Assembly: GCF_001425685.1 (NCBI RefSeq)
Contig: NZ_LMCY01000002.1
Coordinates: 19,141-83,140, forward strand
Reading direction: 5' to 3'
Origin: Massilia sp. Root335
GTDB taxonomy: Bacteria > Pseudomonadota > Gammaproteobacteria > Burkholderiales > Burkholderiaceae_D
Length of the DNA: 64,000 nucleotides
The notes below the pieces were generated by a model, which saw only the letters and a program-made list of their open reading frames with translations, searched no databases and had not been told where the DNA came from. Positions 62,801 to 64,000 of this stretch are shown here, piece after piece; within the stretch, counting starts at the first letter, position 1, and each line of letters opens with the position of its first letter. The position numbers and the translations under genes are program-made.

Positions 62801-63053
62801 TGGCCACCGACTTCATGTACATGATGCCTTCGACGCCGTTGATCGCCTCCTCCAGCGGCGTCGCCACCGACTCGGCGATCTCCTGTGGATTGGCGCCCGG
62901 ATAGGCCGCCCGCACGACCACGCTGGGCGGCACTACCTCCGGGTACTCGGCGACCGGCAACAACGGGATGGCGATCGCGCCGGCGGCAAAGATGATGATC
63001 GACAGCACGATAGCGAATATCGGCCGGTCGATGAAGAACTTGGAAAAATCCAT
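59871..63053 (-). CDS. RND inner-membrane multidrug transporter (HAE1, MexF-like)
   Basis: A 1060-residue HAE1-family proton/drug antiporter with 12 membrane helices and two large periplasmic loops. The start D-F-S-K-F-F-I-D-R-P-I-F is close to MexF-type pumps; the proton-relay Asp pair lies in G-I-V-V-D-D-A-I near 407-408. ATG 63053 is chosen as matching the family N-terminus with AAGG upstream; an ATG at 63068 overlaps the adaptor stop (ATGA) and is possible. Substrates cannot be read from sequence. Confidence 0.94.
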   Translation of the reverse strand: MDFSKFFIDRPIFAIVLSIIIFAAGAIAIPLLPVAEYPEVVPPSVVVRAAYPGANPQEIAESVATPLEEAINGVEGIMYMKSVASSDGGLRVVVTFQPGIDPDTAAVRVQNRVSQALTRLPDEVRQYGVTTQKQSPTPLMYVSLYSPDNRYDPLYLRNYLTLHIKDEMTRLPGVGDAGLQGSGDYAMRLWLNPDKLASHGLTTSDVIAAVREQNVQVSAGQLGAEPSPKGTDFLVPINVRGRLRSEKEFGNIVLKSGADGQIVHLSDVARVSLGAGDYTMRVFQNSENGSTIGIFLSPGANALSVADAVYAKLHELSANFPPSISYHVIWDPTVFVRESIRAVQHTLIEAVLLVVLVVILFLQTWRASIIPLVSVPVSVVGTFGVLYLLGYSINTLTLFGLVLAIGIVVDDAIVVVENVERNIAQGLTPRAAAHQAMREVSGPIIAIALVLCAVFVPMAFLGGVTGQFYKQFAVTIAISTVISAINSLTLSPALAAKLLKAHNAPGDALSRLIDRSCGWVFRPFNRMFQRDADRYQKGVARALGHRGKVFVIYAGLLIATGFLFRAIPGGFIPTQDKLYLFAGAKLPEGASLTRTEDVTRKMIEAARKVEGVDMVSGYAGLNALQTVNTPNLTASYVILKPFDQRSRSAAEINAELNEKFSAIKGGFAYALLPPPIQGLGNGSGYSLYLEDRAGLGYGALQKALTDFQAAVAQTPGMTFPVSSYQANIPQFEVKVDRDKAKAQGVALTDLFGTMQTYLGSTYINDFNMFGRVYRVIAQADSAHRVQATDITSLRTRNARGEMVPIGSMATVVPTYGPDPVMRYNGYPAADLIGDADPKVFSSVQATAKLTEIAQKVLPPGITLEWTDISYQQMNQSNAAIVVFSLSVILAFLVLASLYESWTLPLSVILMVPVCMCSALLGVRLAGGDNNVFVQVGLVVLMGLACKNAILIVEFARELELQGKGIVEAALEACRLRLRPIIMTSAAFIAGSVPLLFGHGAGSEVRQATGVTVFAGMLGVTLFGLFLTPVFYVALRTFGARMVGAAPIIATGSVLKELEHE

Positions 63054-63064
63054 TGAGCTGCCCT

Positions 63065-64000
63065 TCATTTTGCGTCCGCCAGCTGCGCCACCGGTGCGCC
63101 CATGGCGACGACGGTCGGCTTGACCGGCGCGCCGGGATAGAAGACCCTCTGCAGGCCGTCCACGATGACGTAATCCTTGGTGCTCAGGCCCGACTCGACC
63201 ACCCGGAGCCCATGGTTGACGGCGCCCAGTGTCACCTCCCTGCGCTCGGCCTTGTCGCCCGCGCCGAGCACGTAGACATACTTGCGGTCCTGGTCGGTCA
63301 ATACCGCCTTGTCGTCGATCAGGGACGCCTCGGACGGCGCCAGGCCGGCGAACTGGACGTGCGCGTACAGGCCCGGCGTGAGCTGGTGATCAGGGTTTTG
63401 CAACACCGCGCGCATGTGGTTCGTGCCGGTGGAAGGATCGACGCGGTTATCGAGAAACTTCAGGCGGCCCTGGTGCGGGAAGCCCTGCTCGTTGATCAGT
63501 CCGACCCGCACGGACAGCGCGTCTTTCGACCCGCGCCGCGCCTTGGCCAGATAGCGCAGGTAATTCTCTTCGTCGGGATAGAAGTCCACGTAGACCGGAT
63601 CCTGCGACACCACCGTGGTGAGCACCGTCTGGTTGGCCATCGCCAGATTGCCGACCGTCAGCATGGCGTGGCTGACACGCCCCGTGACGGGTGCCCGCAC
63701 CTCGGAGAATTGCAGGTCGAGCTTCGCCGCCTCGACGGCGGCCCTGGCGGCGATGACGTCGGCCCGGCTCTGCTCGTACTCGGCCTTGGTCCGTTCGGCC
63801 TCTTCCTGAGACGTGGCATTCTTCTTGAACAAGGCACTACTGCGCTGCGCCTGCTTCTCCGCCAGCACCGCGCCGGCTTGCGCCCGTTCCAGGCGCGCCG
63901 TCGCGATGTCGAGGGCGGCGCGGTAGGGGCGCGGGTCGATGACGAACAGCAGGTCCCCCTTGCGCACCTCGCCGCCTTCGTCGAAGGCAATGCGCTCCAC
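63065..64000 (-). CDS. RND periplasmic adaptor (HlyD/MFP family), 5' truncated by window edge
   Basis: The last 311 residues of a membrane-fusion protein: the second half of the lipoyl domain (E-V-R-K-G-D-L-L-F-V-I-D-P-R-P-Y), an alpha-hairpin (about 30-95), the returning lipoyl strand (F-S-E-V-R-A-P-V-T-G-R-V), beta-barrel and membrane-proximal domains. The signal peptide and roughly 70-90 residues lie beyond the edge. It is the first visible gene of the adaptor-pump-duct operon, of MexE/BpeE-like layout. Confidence 0.92.
   Translation of the reverse strand: MERIAFDEGGEVRKGDLLFVIDPRPYRAALDIATARLERAQAGAVLAEKQAQRSSALFKKNATSQEEAERTKAEYEQSRADVIAARAAVEAAKLDLQFSEVRAPVTGRVSHAMLTVGNLAMANQTVLTTVVSQDPVYVDFYPDEENYLRYLAKARRGSKDALSVRVGLINEQGFPHQGRLKFLDNRVDPSTGTNHMRAVLQNPDHQLTPGLYAHVQFAGLAPSEASLIDDKAVLTDQDRKYVYVLGAGDKAERREVTLGAVNHGLRVVESGLSTKDYVIVDGLQRVFYPGAPVKPTVVAMGAPVAQLADAK

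Noticed and set aside
60060..63056. A 998-codon plus-strand frame across the RND pump gene
   Set aside because: Antisense to a complete HAE1 transporter, rich in His/Arg/Gln as expected from complementary GC-rich codons; no domain.

Overview
The window is a GC-rich chromosomal segment. Its gene content suggests a betaproteobacterium of the Burkholderiales, most plausibly Oxalobacteraceae (Massilia/Duganella/Telluria type). The clues are a PHB phasin, a type VI secretion cluster with TagX and OmpA accessory genes, a wbp-type exopolysaccharide locus, and TonB and RND outer-membrane systems. The taxonomic call is inference; no rRNA or tRNA gene is visible.

Layout. 0-2.4 kb: a CueR-type regulator with its own operator reads into an alpha/beta hydrolase, followed by a small secreted protein and a phasin. 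2.4-20.1 kb: a type VI secretion system in several transcription units: TPR lipoprotein-tssB-tssC-hcp-tssE-clpV-tssA (minus), tssJ-tssK-tssL (plus), tagX-like peptidase-tssM-tagF-ompA (minus), and an unrecognised membrane protein divergent from the peptidase. tssF, tssG and vgrG are not in the window. 20.1-24.1 kb: a two-gene operon behind a textbook LexA box. It encodes a FAN1 (VRR-NUC) nuclease and an XPD/DinG-type iron-sulphur helicase that also carries a Cas4/RecB-like nuclease signature. 24.1-27.1 kb: a four-gene operon (two LiaF/DUF5668-like membrane proteins, LytS-type kinase, LytTR regulator). 27.2-32.1 kb: two tiny genes, a large TonB-dependent receptor and a DUF1460-type cell-wall amidase lipoprotein.

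32.5-56.1 kb: an exopolysaccharide locus. The sugar-nucleotide genes are a PglF/WbpM-type dehydratase, wbpA-wbpB-wbpD-wbpE and a PglE-like aminotransferase. Assembly genes are a PglC-like initiating transferase, Wzx, Wzy and two GT4 glycosyltransferases. Tailoring genes are a possible acyltransferase, a deacetylase-like protein and an OafA-type acyltransferase, joined by a PAP2-like phosphatase. Most genes overlap by ATGA. A facing minus-strand unit holds wza, wzc and, upstream of them, a TolA/TonB-like coiled-coil protein, with a divergent GH1-like glycosidase. 56.1-57.4 kb is a partly AT-rich stretch without a convincing gene. 57.4-64 kb: a LysR regulator convergent with a MexEF-OprN-like RND efflux operon that runs off the right edge.

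Biological reading: the type VI section assembles a contractile secretion apparatus. The polysaccharide locus appears to build a surface polymer containing a diacetamido-uronic acid and a 4-amino-4,6-dideoxy sugar by the Wzx/Wzy route, with Wza/Wzc export. The LexA-controlled pair points to SOS-induced repair of interstrand crosslinks or similar lesions.
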